Shown: positions 19,314 to 29,141 of the stretch, piece by piece | Layout: each line of letters begins with the position of its first letter | Numbering within the stretch: position 1 is the stretch's first letter | Origin: an uncultured Methylococcaceae bacterium | GTDB lineage: Bacteria > Pseudomonadota > Gammaproteobacteria > Methylococcales > Methylomonadaceae | NCBI GenBank assembly: GCA_903944165.1 | Contig: CAJAQT010000049.1 | Coordinates: forward strand, 1 to 53,862 | DNA: 53,862 bases | Direction: 5' to 3' | Made by a program: the position numbers and the translations under genes | Notes under the pieces: generated by a model | The model's input: only the letters and a program-made list of their open reading frames with translations | Database searches by the model: none | Told to the model about the DNA's origin: nothing

Positions 19314-22300
19314 ATGATGAATTTATATACCAAAAATAAAATTTACCTTAGCTTTGCAAGCTTGGGTGGCTTTTTAATTTTTTTCACTTTTTTATTGTTT
19401 AATCAGGGTGTAAACATAAAAAATGTTAGCAAGGACATTGACACACGGTGGATGCCACGCATCGTCGCAAGCAATGCGATGAATACAATTATCAGCGATT
19501 ATCGTGCTGCCATTGCACAACATATTAATTCAACTAGCGCCTCTGAAATGGATGAGTATGAACAAGTCATCAGCACGCTTAACGATGAAATGGCGACATG
19601 GCAAAGCAAGTATGATCAGCTGATTGGCTCAGATAATGAGCGCCAATTATTTCAAGCTTTTGTTAGCAGTCATAACACCTATTTAACACTCAGCCGGCAA
19701 TCCCTTGTGTTTTCTCAAAACCAAGAACATCAAAAAGCCATGGATCAATTTCGACGAAATCGCAATGCTTTTACGGAATTAAGCCAGAAAAATGTGCACT
19801 TGATTAACTTTAATAATACTGGCAGTCATGACGCGGTTACCCAAGGCAATAAAATATTTTCGCAGGCTCAAACCATTTGTTTAACGGGTGGTGTGTTGCT
19901 TAGTCTGTTGTTAATAAGCTTTGCCGTGCTGCTCTATCATGCGCCACTGAAACACGCAAACCCTATTAAACAAGCCGCGATTCGCAAAAAAAGCATTCTG
20001 CTATATCTTGTGGTTATTTTTGCCTTTTGGTTATTTGATGGTCTTTTTTATCAGCAATTAGAACGCTCCAACCAACAAATCAGTGCTTTAAATACGCATT
20101 GGCTGCCGCAAATTATCACTATTAATAATCTAAACAATAAAATCAGTAATTATCGCGTTACTGAAGCGTTACTTGTCTTGTCAAATACTGCTGAGGAAAT
20201 TGAACGTTGGACTAATCAATTCAAGCAATTAACGCAAGATATCGAGGATTTAGAAAAAAGCTATCAGACTAGCTTGTTAACCGATAATGAACGGACTATT
20301 TATGCTGAATTTTTAAATCTATTTGGCGAATACCAATCGGCAATACACCATACGACTGAATTAATCCAAAATAAACAAACTGCTGAAGCTGGCAAGCAAA
20401 TTAAACATAACAATATTATTTTTGCTGATTTTCGCATTAACCTCACTGATCTCATCATGCTTAATGAGCGAGGCTGGTTAACGACTAATCAAATTATTGA
20501 CAGCACCTTAGAAACGTTAAAAATCATTAGTTTAGGAGGCGGTGGTGCGTTATTAATATTATTAGTTATCTGCGCGACAACTATACAAACTTGGCTTCAT
20601 GACTTGCCTTTAGATAACACGCCGCAACAACACGCGCGCGCCTTTTCTATTAAACTTAAATTACGGATGGCGTTTTTTGGCATGGTCATCACCTTTATGT
20701 TGTTTGGTTTGTTGATTAATAAACTAATGTTAACTGTTAATTATGAATCTCAAGCCTTAGCCCGTAACTGGTTGCCTAGTATTATTATTATCAATACAAT
20801 TAATACCTTAACCAGTGATTACCGCATTGCTGAGACACAACATATTTTGGCGCATGACACTATCGACAAACTATTTTGGGATAAAAATCTGCTACGCAGC
20901 AAACAAAAAATTAATCAAGCCTTGCATAATTACCAAGCCCTTATTTATTCAGACGAAGAACGCGATATTTATAATATTTTATTAACCGCTTATGAAGACT
21001 ATCAACTGCGTAGCGATAAAATGTTAATTTTGTCGCGTCAACAGAGCGCACTCCAGATAATGATGCCACTACTGCAAAATAATCAATTATTATTTAATGC
21101 CTTAAGTAAAAATCTAAACAAACTTGTTACCCTAAATTCTGAAGGCGGTTTTGATTCAGCTCAACGTAACCAATACATATACCAACAAGCACAACTCATT
21201 ATTTTTGCTGTTATTTTAATTATTTTGTTAACAGCGATTCTGTTTATGCTTATTTTTGATAAAAATATTTCTGTCGCCTTGCAACAATTAACCGCAGCTA
21301 TGCGCGGCTTAGCACGAGGCGAGCTAAATTTTACGCAGCAAAGCTTAGCGCATCGCCATGATGAAATTGGCGAAATGGCAGACGCATTATTCGAAGTTAG
21401 CCAAATATTACGCAATGTCAGTAAAGATTCAACTGACTTAATTAGTGCAGCTAAAGCCGGCATACTGTCAGCAAAAGTCGAGGCATCACGACATCCTGGT
21501 GAGTTTGCTCATACTGCCGAGGGCATGAATACGATCATTGCAACCTTAAGTGAACCCTTGGGTGAATTAGTACAAATCATGCAGAATCTTGCCTTAGGCG
21601 ATTTGGAGGCACGCATGCATGGGCATTACGAAGGGGAATTGCGCATTTTAAAAACCAATGTTAATCGTAGTTTAGATGCCTTAGTCAATTTATTAACCGA
21701 ACTGGGCAGTGCCATGCAACTTATGGCGGCGGGTGATTTACGCTCGCAACTGAGCGGTAATTATCAAGGTGAATTTTCTGTATTAAAAGCTAACACGAAC
21801 AAAACCATCGCTCAACTCACTCTGATTATGGGCAAAATTATTATTAATACTGCTGATGCGGCGGTTGCAATTACCCAAGCTTCTTCGTCATCGCAGTATG
21901 TGGCTGAACAATCAGCGCAGCAACTCAGCGCCATTGAACACGCACAAATCACGCTTGCCGAAACCGCAGTCTCTATTCACGCCATTGCCAATAAAGGTAA
22001 AGAAAATGATGACTTGGCGCGTGTAACTGCACAATCAACGCTTCTTGGTCAAGATGAACTCACTAAGCTTATTGAGTTAATTCAGCATATTGACGCTGAA
22101 TATTTACGCATTGAAAAAATCACTGATGAAATAACGCGTATTGCAGATAAAACCCATTTGTTATCACTCAATGCAGGTTTAGAAGCCATGCGTGCAGGTG
22201 AGCACGGCGAGGGCTTTGGCTTTATTGCGCAACAAATTGGACGTTTGGCTGAAGAAGCCTCAGTTTCTGCGCGCACGATTGGTGACGTAATTAATAGCTC

Positions 22301-22592
22301 AGGACAAAATATTCGACTAAGTGTTCATGCCACGTTAGAAACGCAAGCAGCGATGAATGCTATTGCTAATGCAGCACAAAACAATGCACTTAATGTTGCC
22401 AGTATTTCGGTGGCTATTGCCCAACAATCAGAGGCCATGCAATCACTTAATGAGCGCGTTAAAACGATACGTGTCAGTAGCGAAGCCACTGCGGCAGCGT
22501 CTGAACAAATCAGTACCACAATGGCGCAGTTAGCACAGACTATCCGTCTAACCGCAGATGATGTAAAACGCTTCCAACTTACTGAAAAATAA
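19314..22592 (+). CDS. methyl-accepting chemotaxis-type protein with three tandem 4HB-like sensor modules
   Basis: Three repeated units 'W(M/L)PxI...N..I(S/T)(D/N)YR', 'DNERxxYxxF'; HAMP-like region 'AMRGLARGELNF'; 'LLSLNAGLEAMRAGEHGEGFGFIAQQIGRLAEEA' MCP hairpin tip. Confidence 0.88.
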   Translation: MMNLYTKNKIYLSFASLGGFLIFFTFLLFNQGVNIKNVSKDIDTRWMPRIVASNAMNTIISDYRAAIAQHINSTSASEMDEYEQVISTLNDEMATWQSKYDQLIGSDNERQLFQAFVSSHNTYLTLSRQSLVFSQNQEHQKAMDQFRRNRNAFTELSQKNVHLINFNNTGSHDAVTQGNKIFSQAQTICLTGGVLLSLLLISFAVLLYHAPLKHANPIKQAAIRKKSILLYLVVIFAFWLFDGLFYQQLERSNQQISALNTHWLPQIITINNLNNKISNYRVTEALLVLSNTAEEIERWTNQFKQLTQDIEDLEKSYQTSLLTDNERTIYAEFLNLFGEYQSAIHHTTELIQNKQTAEAGKQIKHNNIIFADFRINLTDLIMLNERGWLTTNQIIDSTLETLKIISLGGGGALLILLVICATTIQTWLHDLPLDNTPQQHARAFSIKLKLRMAFFGMVITFMLFGLLINKLMLTVNYESQALARNWLPSIIIINTINTLTSDYRIAETQHILAHDTIDKLFWDKNLLRSKQKINQALHNYQALIYSDEERDIYNILLTAYEDYQLRSDKMLILSRQQSALQIMMPLLQNNQLLFNALSKNLNKLVTLNSEGGFDSAQRNQYIYQQAQLIIFAVILIILLTAILFMLIFDKNISVALQQLTAAMRGLARGELNFTQQSLAHRHDEIGEMADALFEVSQILRNVSKDSTDLISAAKAGILSAKVEASRHPGEFAHTAEGMNTIIATLSEPLGELVQIMQNLALGDLEARMHGHYEGELRILKTNVNRSLDALVNLLTELGSAMQLMAAGDLRSQLSGNYQGEFSVLKANTNKTIAQLTLIMGKIIINTADAAVAITQASSSSQYVAEQSAQQLSAIEHAQITLAETAVSIHAIANKGKENDDLARVTAQSTLLGQDELTKLIELIQHIDAEYLRIEKITDEITRIADKTHLLSLNAGLEAMRAGEHGEGFGFIAQQIGRLAEEASVSARTIGDVINSSGQNIRLSVHATLETQAAMNAIANAAQNNALNVASISVAIAQQSEAMQSLNERVKTIRVSSEATAAASEQISTTMAQLAQTIRLTADDVKRFQLTEK

Positions 22593-22593
22593 T

Positions 22594-24075
22594 ATGACCA
22601 GCGTGGTTATCCCGCACGATAAATCAATCTTACACAAATTATTACTGCCATTTATCATCAGTATTATTTTGGGTTGCGTTATTTTTTATGGCAATGACGC
22701 GTATCAAATCATGGGCTTGGCTGCGCTTGAAAGCACGATTGTGGTGTTTGGCTATGTACTGGGCATTGCTGAGTTTTTAGTATTAGCGTTATTAATTCAA
22801 CGCATTGTGCAATTGCTTATCTTAGATCGTTTCATTGCCAAGGCATTAGGCTCTCCCACGCCCCGTTTACTCTCACAATTGTCTGCAATCATTATTTACA
22901 CAATCGCCATTGCCGCAATTGTTGGTGTGATTTTTAAAAAAGATTTAACCGTTGTGCTGGCTACGTTTGGCGGTGCAAGCATCGTGATAGGTCTTGCTTT
23001 ACAAGGCATTATTCGTGATTTATTTGCTGGCTTAACGATTAATTTAGATCGCTCCATTAATATTGGTGATTTTATTTCGGTAAAAAAATCTGATAGTTTT
23101 GAAGGGGTAGTACAAGAAATTAGCTGGCGAACCACTCATATTGTTACCTTACAAGGTAATTTAGTGATTATTCCAAACAGCTTGATGTCTGCGGGCGTGA
23201 TCACTAATTACTCCTCACCCAATAATTACATGGAGCAATCGATCAGTGTTTTTTTAGCCATTGATACGCCCGTCAATAAAGTCTTACGCATTTTACTTAG
23301 TGCTGTACAGGAAGCGAGCTTACAGTTTTCGCCAACTCAAGCGCCTGCGCCCAAAGTGGTTCTGCGTGCCATTACCTTGCAAGGTGTTGAGTATGGAGTT
23401 GTTTATTATCCAACGTTTAAATCACGTACCGCAGGCAGACACGCGGTGCATCAGCATTGCTTAAAACATTTAACGTTTGCAGGCTTAAGTCCTCTTGTTG
23501 AACTCATTGCTCCTGAAATTAAGCACACTATCCATTCGATAACACATTTAAGTCAGTTGCTTAGTGGTGTTGAATTATTTGCTGACTTTACTGCTCCGGA
23601 ACTTGAGGTGCTGGCGACTGCGGCTAAATTAGTTCACTTACCCGCGCACGCAGCAGTAACTGAAGGCGGTGAAATGGCTGAGTTTATGTGTTTAATTATT
23701 GAAGGTTTAGTGTTTGCCAACACTTGGCGTCAGCAGGGCAATCAGAAGCCAGCAGAGGCCAGCACTTGTTTAGGTCCAGGCGAGTTAATTAATAGTGTCG
23801 CCTTTCTTGCGGGCGCGGTGTGTGAGACCTCGATTCACACCCAAACTGAAGCGCTTATTTTAATAATGAATTACCACAGCATTGAACAATTGTTCAGCAC
23901 CTACCCTACCTTAAGCAATACGCTTAGCCTTTGCATAGCACAACAGATTTATCACGCGCTACAACAGGGCAAAGCCACGTATTATCTGTCTGCGCATACC
24001 CAAGACATTCCAAGCTTAACCGCCATGGTGCTAAAAAACTTACGACGCACGTTTGCTCATTTACAACTCGCCTAA
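22594..24075 (+). CDS. MscS-family channel with C-terminal cyclic-nucleotide-binding-like domain
   Basis: 'TFGGASIVIGLALQGIIRDLFAGLTINLDRSINIGDFISV', 'GVVQEISWRTTHIVTLQGNLVIIPNSLM'; cNMP-like beta roll in the last ~160 aa. Confidence 0.88.
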   Translation: MTSVVIPHDKSILHKLLLPFIISIILGCVIFYGNDAYQIMGLAALESTIVVFGYVLGIAEFLVLALLIQRIVQLLILDRFIAKALGSPTPRLLSQLSAIIIYTIAIAAIVGVIFKKDLTVVLATFGGASIVIGLALQGIIRDLFAGLTINLDRSINIGDFISVKKSDSFEGVVQEISWRTTHIVTLQGNLVIIPNSLMSAGVITNYSSPNNYMEQSISVFLAIDTPVNKVLRILLSAVQEASLQFSPTQAPAPKVVLRAITLQGVEYGVVYYPTFKSRTAGRHAVHQHCLKHLTFAGLSPLVELIAPEIKHTIHSITHLSQLLSGVELFADFTAPELEVLATAAKLVHLPAHAAVTEGGEMAEFMCLIIEGLVFANTWRQQGNQKPAEASTCLGPGELINSVAFLAGAVCETSIHTQTEALILIMNYHSIEQLFSTYPTLSNTLSLCIAQQIYHALQQGKATYYLSAHTQDIPSLTAMVLKNLRRTFAHLQLA

Positions 24076-24271
24076 CAACGCTAAAAATAACTTTAATCAC
24101 ACGACAAAATAGCTCATTATTAAACGAGTTAACGCTGTTCTATTAGCAAGCTAATGAATATTCATCTGCAAGGCGATAATGCTAATGCGTTAATGACTCA
24201 CCCATAAGTATCCAAAAACAATAATAACAACAGACCGTAGCAGTTTTAATTCGCTGTTACTGGAGGGCTTT

Positions 24272-25963
24272 ATGCAGTTTACAGATAGTTTTTTTTGGCA
24301 ATTTTGGCGCCTAGCTGGTCCTTTTTGGCAAGCTCCCACGCCTACAATTCGTACACAAAGCTTCGCAATTATCACGTTAACTGTTTTACAAATGGTTATT
24401 GCCGTCATCATTACCGCGTGGAGTTCAGCATTATTTAATGCCTTAGAACAACATTCTATGTCAGGACTTTTAACTCAAATTGGGTTTTTAGTCCTGATTT
24501 TTTTGAGCAATATTGCCGTAACGACCAGTCATTTAAAAATCAAACGTAACTTACAAATAGAATGGCGTAAGTGGTTAACCGAACGCGTACTAAGGCAATG
24601 GATGAACCATGCTCATCACTATCAGGTGACGCATATTCAAACTGCATCTCATGATAATCCAGATGGCAGAATCGCTGAAGATATCCGCATTGCGACGGAA
24701 GAGGCCATTAGCTTAAGCCATTCTTTTTTTTATAGCGTGCTACTGTTACTTAGTTTCACCACCTTATTATGGTCTTTGTCTGGCGTAGTACAGATTGATT
24801 TAGGGCTTTTTTCTGTGCAATTACATGGTCATTTAATTCTTATCGCGATTGCTTATGCTAGTGCAGCATCTTTTTTAGGCTGGCGTATTGGTCAGCCATT
24901 AATTACCGCAACCGATAGCAAACAAAGTACCGAAGCAGATTTTCGATTTGATTTAGCAACAGCACGCGATCACTCTCTTGCCATTGCCTTAATTCATAGC
25001 GAAGAAGATGAACGTTCGCGTTTTGCGTCATTATTTCAACATGTGCACACGGCATTTATTGCGCAAACTCATGCAATGATGGCAATTATGCAATTTACCT
25101 CGGGTTATTCTGTTTTATCAACGGCCTTTCCAATCTTAGTCTCAGCACCTCGTTATATCTTAGGCTCTATTAGTTTAGGCGCACTTATGCAATCAGCCCA
25201 AGCTTTTCAACACATGACTTCAGCCTTATCTTGGCCAGTGGATAATATGTCTGGCTTGGCGCAATGGCGTGCATCGGTAGAACGAGTATTAAGCCTAATC
25301 AAAGCCTTAGATGATTTAGAAGGTGAATTGGCAAAACCTGCTCCCAATCGCATTAGCTTTACTAAAGGACAAGACTCCACCTTACGCATTGCTAATCTAT
25401 GTATTACACAACTAGATAATACGGTATGCGTCTCTTGCGTTAACGCAGAAATACGCGCTGGCGAACGTGTGTTAATTACGGGAAATACTTTTAGTAGCTC
25501 AAAATTATTTAAGGTTATTACTGGCTTATGGCCTTGGGGCTCTGGCCAGATTGAACTCCCTGATGATGAACCTATCTTTTTTATGCCGCCTCGACCTTAT
25601 TTACCCACAGGCACGTTACGCAATGCTATTTGCTATCCTTCCAGCGAAGTTGCCATGAGCACGGCAGAATTAACAGCAACACTTAGCTTAGTTGGTTTAT
25701 CCACACTCAGTGAAGCACTCGACACGGTTGATTGTTGGGAAAAATCACTCCCACGCGATCATCAACAACGCTTGGGCTTGGTGCGTTTACTTATTCGTCA
25801 ACCAAAATGGATTTTACTGCAAGAATCGTTTGACTCTCTTGACCCTGAAGGTGAACAACAAATGTTTGAAATTATTTGTCAACACTTACCCAATGCCACG
25901 ATGTTAACCATTACTAATCAACCTACGGCTAAGCAATTTCACACACGACAAATTGACATTTAA
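24272..25963 (+). CDS. YddA/SbmA-type ABC half-transporter with degenerate ATPase domain
   Basis: 'QFWRLAGPFW', 'NPDGRIAEDIRIATEEAISL', 'ITGLWPWGSGQI..IFFMPPRPYLPTGTLRNAICYP'; catalytic motifs altered. Confidence 0.88.
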   Translation: MQFTDSFFWQFWRLAGPFWQAPTPTIRTQSFAIITLTVLQMVIAVIITAWSSALFNALEQHSMSGLLTQIGFLVLIFLSNIAVTTSHLKIKRNLQIEWRKWLTERVLRQWMNHAHHYQVTHIQTASHDNPDGRIAEDIRIATEEAISLSHSFFYSVLLLLSFTTLLWSLSGVVQIDLGLFSVQLHGHLILIAIAYASAASFLGWRIGQPLITATDSKQSTEADFRFDLATARDHSLAIALIHSEEDERSRFASLFQHVHTAFIAQTHAMMAIMQFTSGYSVLSTAFPILVSAPRYILGSISLGALMQSAQAFQHMTSALSWPVDNMSGLAQWRASVERVLSLIKALDDLEGELAKPAPNRISFTKGQDSTLRIANLCITQLDNTVCVSCVNAEIRAGERVLITGNTFSSSKLFKVITGLWPWGSGQIELPDDEPIFFMPPRPYLPTGTLRNAICYPSSEVAMSTAELTATLSLVGLSTLSEALDTVDCWEKSLPRDHQQRLGLVRLLIRQPKWILLQESFDSLDPEGEQQMFEIICQHLPNATMLTITNQPTAKQFHTRQIDI

Positions 25964-26014
25964 ACAGTTAACACGCTTTATAAAACCCATACAGATACCA
26001 CTAGGAGATAGATC

Positions 26015-27142
26015 ATGAATACTGTTCATCATTCCCCTTCACAGCAAGGGAAAAAATTACGCGGCGTTAATTTAGGCAGTTGGTTAGTCATTGAAAAATG
26101 GATGGTTCCTAGCTTATTTGCAGGAACAAATGCTACGGATGAAACCTCTTTTTGTGTTGAATTAGGCGACCGCGCCACTTCTGTTTTAACTCACCATTGG
26201 CAAACCTTTATTACCCGAGATGATTTTGCGTGGTTAGCTGAAGTGGGCATTAATGCCGTACGCATTCCAGTGGGGCATTGGTTATTTGGCGCTGACTATC
26301 CTTATCATCCTGCCTACGGCACTAACCCCTATCCTTTTGTCGTTGGAGGCATTGATATTTTAGATCAGGCGTTTGCTTGGGCTGAGGAATTTAAGCTAGC
26401 CATTATTCTTGATTTACATGCTGCGCCAGGCTGCCAAAATGGTTTTGATAATGGTGGTATTAAAGACGTGTGCGAATGGCATACCCAAACGGCTTATCTT
26501 GAGCACACCCTCACTATTCTTGAACGCTTGGCTGAACGTTATCAACAGCACCCTGCTTTGCACGGTATCGAGGTTCTAAATGAACCACGCTGGGATATTC
26601 CTACTGAGTATTTAAAAGCCTTTACCACTGAAGCCTATCAACGTATTCGCAAACATTGTGCCCCAGAAAATGTCGCCGTGGTCTTTCATGATGGCTTTCG
26701 TTCCTTTACAGAATACAGTGGTTTTTTAATGCCGCCAGATTTTACCAATACCGTATTTGATATTCATCGCTATCAATGTTTTGTCAGAGAAGATATTGAT
26801 TTAGATATTTTTGGTCATGCCCATAAAACACTTACTGAATGGAAACAGGAAGCAGATGACATCAATCATGACCGAGGCGTGGCAAGTTATGTGGGTGAAT
26901 GGAGCTTAGGCATTGATTTACATGTCGTGTCATTATGGGCAGATGGCCCTTTTAATCATGCCCTAGAGGGACTTGATGAATGTCAGGCTAATATTGCTTA
27001 TCGTCTCTATGCCGCAGCACAATTAGCTACCTTTGAACATCATTTAGGCTGGTTTTTTTGGAGTTATAAAACCGAAACCACCCCAGCATGGTGTTTTAGA
27101 GAGTGTGTTGAACGCGGTTGGCTACCCAATAATTTTAGATAA
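26015..27142 (+). CDS. glycoside hydrolase family 5 (glucan beta-glucosidase-like)
   Basis: 'LRGVNLGSWLVIEKWMVPSLF', 'VRIPVGHWLF', 'LDLHAAPGCQNGFDNGG', 'GIEVLNEPRWD', 'YVGEWSLGID'. Confidence 0.9.
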   Translation: MNTVHHSPSQQGKKLRGVNLGSWLVIEKWMVPSLFAGTNATDETSFCVELGDRATSVLTHHWQTFITRDDFAWLAEVGINAVRIPVGHWLFGADYPYHPAYGTNPYPFVVGGIDILDQAFAWAEEFKLAIILDLHAAPGCQNGFDNGGIKDVCEWHTQTAYLEHTLTILERLAERYQQHPALHGIEVLNEPRWDIPTEYLKAFTTEAYQRIRKHCAPENVAVVFHDGFRSFTEYSGFLMPPDFTNTVFDIHRYQCFVREDIDLDIFGHAHKTLTEWKQEADDINHDRGVASYVGEWSLGIDLHVVSLWADGPFNHALEGLDECQANIAYRLYAAAQLATFEHHLGWFFWSYKTETTPAWCFRECVERGWLPNNFR

Positions 27143-27557
27143 GTAATATTTCCCTAAAAAAGCTGAGCAGAGTGAGCACTATTCTTAGCTTTCCTAGCTA
27201 AAATGTTACAGCTTATTTTAAGCCCTCGCGCCACATTGACCTGCACGTTTACTAAGATAAACAGCTTACGTAGCGCGCTAAGTTTCGGCACTCAAACTAA
27301 AAATAATATCAATGAAAGCATTTAAATTACCGATTAACACCTCAACACTTTACACTCTATACGCCTAAGCGTTGAGGTCAGCATCACAAAATTATAACAA
27401 GGGCAGCTAGTATAGACTAACGTGTTGAGTTAAAATCTCTCAGTTTAAATGTGATTATTTATACGCTAAGTAATTAAATCGTCTTAACCGCTCATGCTGC
27501 AAGACAACGATTTAACGCAACGCAAGAGTTTATAACAACTATCGAAGGGGTCGCTCC

Positions 27558-29093
27558 GTGAACAAAACAAAGCAACTTTTCGCTGGTCTGATTCTGTTAG
27601 CCTTAAGCTTAGAATCAGCTTATGCGGACTACACGCTCAATTTAATGAAAGGGGTCACAAAAGTCAGTAATGACGTTTATGATCTACACATGCTAATTCT
27701 ATGGATTTGTATTTTTATAGGCGTTGGTGTGTTCGGTACTATGTTTTATTCGATTTATCATCATCGTAAATCAAAGGGACATAAAGCCGCACAATTTCAT
27801 GAAAATACCACTGTAGAAATTATCTGGACTATTATTCCCACCTTAATCCTTGTGGGCATGGCTATCCCCGCTACAAAAACGCTATTAGAATTAGAAGATG
27901 TGCAAAATTCTGACATGTCAATCAAGGTTACTGGCTGGCAGTGGAAATGGGAATATGAATACCTTGATAATGGCATTCATTTCTTTAGTAGTTTAGATGA
28001 AGCCAGCAACAAAGCTCGTCAAGTAGGCTCTGGAATTGATCCTCGTACAGTTCCTCACTATCTATTAAATGTTGATAAACCTCTTGTTATCCCAACAAAG
28101 AAAAAAATACGCTTTGTGTTTACTGCTGCGGATGTTTTACATTCTTGGTGGGTGCCTGATTTAGGCTGGAAAAAAGACGCTATCCCTGGTTTTATCAATG
28201 AAGCGTGGACTTCTGTTGAGCAAGCCGGCACCTATCGCGGTCAATGTACTGAGTTATGTGGTAAAGATCATGGTTTTATGCCTATTGTTGTTATTGCAAT
28301 GGATCAACCTGATTATGATGCCTGGGTCAAAAAATCATTAGACGATGCTAAAAAAGGCGCTGACTTAAGTGCTCAATCACATGCGCAATTAATGGAAGAA
28401 GGCGCTGAAGTGTATGCCAAAAATTGCTCTACCTGCCATTTACCTGATGGTAAAGGCGTACCAGGTGCCTTCCCTGCAATCAGCGGCAGTGCGATTGCGA
28501 TGGGTGACATTAATGCTCAAGCCAAGTTTATCATCAATGGAAAAGCAGCTATGCCAGCGTTTGGCAAAATGTTAAAAGCAGATGAATTGGCGCAAGTTAT
28601 CACTTATACCAGAAATGCCTTAGGTAATAACGTTGGCGATGAAATTCAACCTGATGCAATTCAAGCACTGCTTCCTTCTAAATCAGCACCTAAAGAGACA
28701 GCTAAAGAAATTGCGCCTAAAACTGGCACAGCTGAACAAATACCTGTTGCCGATAAAACTAAAGAGGAATTAAACGCGCTTGGCAAAGCCGTGTATGCAA
28801 GTAATTGCGCCTCATGCCACCAAGCTGAAGGTCAAGGCATGCCACCAATGTTTCCTGCCTTAACAGGCAGTGCTTTAGTGAAAGGTGATATCAATGCTCA
28901 AATCGATTTAATACTAAAAGGCAAAGGCATGATGCCCGCATTTGGTCATTCTTTATCAGCGACTGATTTTGCGGCAGTAGTGACCTTTACTCGCAACAAT
29001 TTGGGTAATTCAGTCAACGATTTAATCCAACCTTCCGCTATTCAAAAGCTGCAAGCTGAATTGCCTGCGGAAGCAAACGATGACGATGATTAA
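27558..29093 (+). CDS. coxB: cytochrome c oxidase subunit II with two C-terminal cytochrome c domains
   Basis: 'WQWKWEYEY', '[20 protein letters not shown]', '[14 protein letters not shown]'; two CXXCH motifs (CSTCH, CASCH). Confidence 0.95.
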   Translation: MNKTKQLFAGLILLALSLESAYADYTLNLMKGVTKVSNDVYDLHMLILWICIFIGVGVFGTMFYSIYHHRKSKGHKAAQFHENTTVEIIWTIIPTLILVGMAIPATKTLLELEDVQNSDMSIKVTGWQWKWEYEYLDNGIHFFSSLDEASNKARQVGSGIDPRTVPHYLLNVDKPLVIPTKKKIRFVFTAADVLHSWWVPDLGWKKDAIPGFINEAWTSVEQAGTYRGQCTELCGKDHGFMPIVVIAMDQPDYDAWVKKSLDDAKKGADLSAQSHAQLMEEGAEVYAKNCSTCHLPDGKGVPGAFPAISGSAIAMGDINAQAKFIINGKAAMPAFGKMLKADELAQVITYTRNALGNNVGDEIQPDAIQALLPSKSAPKETAKEIAPKTGTAEQIPVADKTKEELNALGKAVYASNCASCHQAEGQGMPPMFPALTGSALVKGDINAQIDLILKGKGMMPAFGHSLSATDFAAVVTFTRNNLGNSVNDLIQPSAIQKLQAELPAEANDDDD

Positions 29094-29141
29094 ATCCTGA
29101 TGATCCACTCAATTTTTTTTACTAATTTCGAGGTATAAACT

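Noticed and set aside
22082-22519. Antisense ORFs in the MCP signalling region
   Set aside because: Ala/Ser-rich shadow translations caused by the coiled-coil codon pattern on the sense strand.
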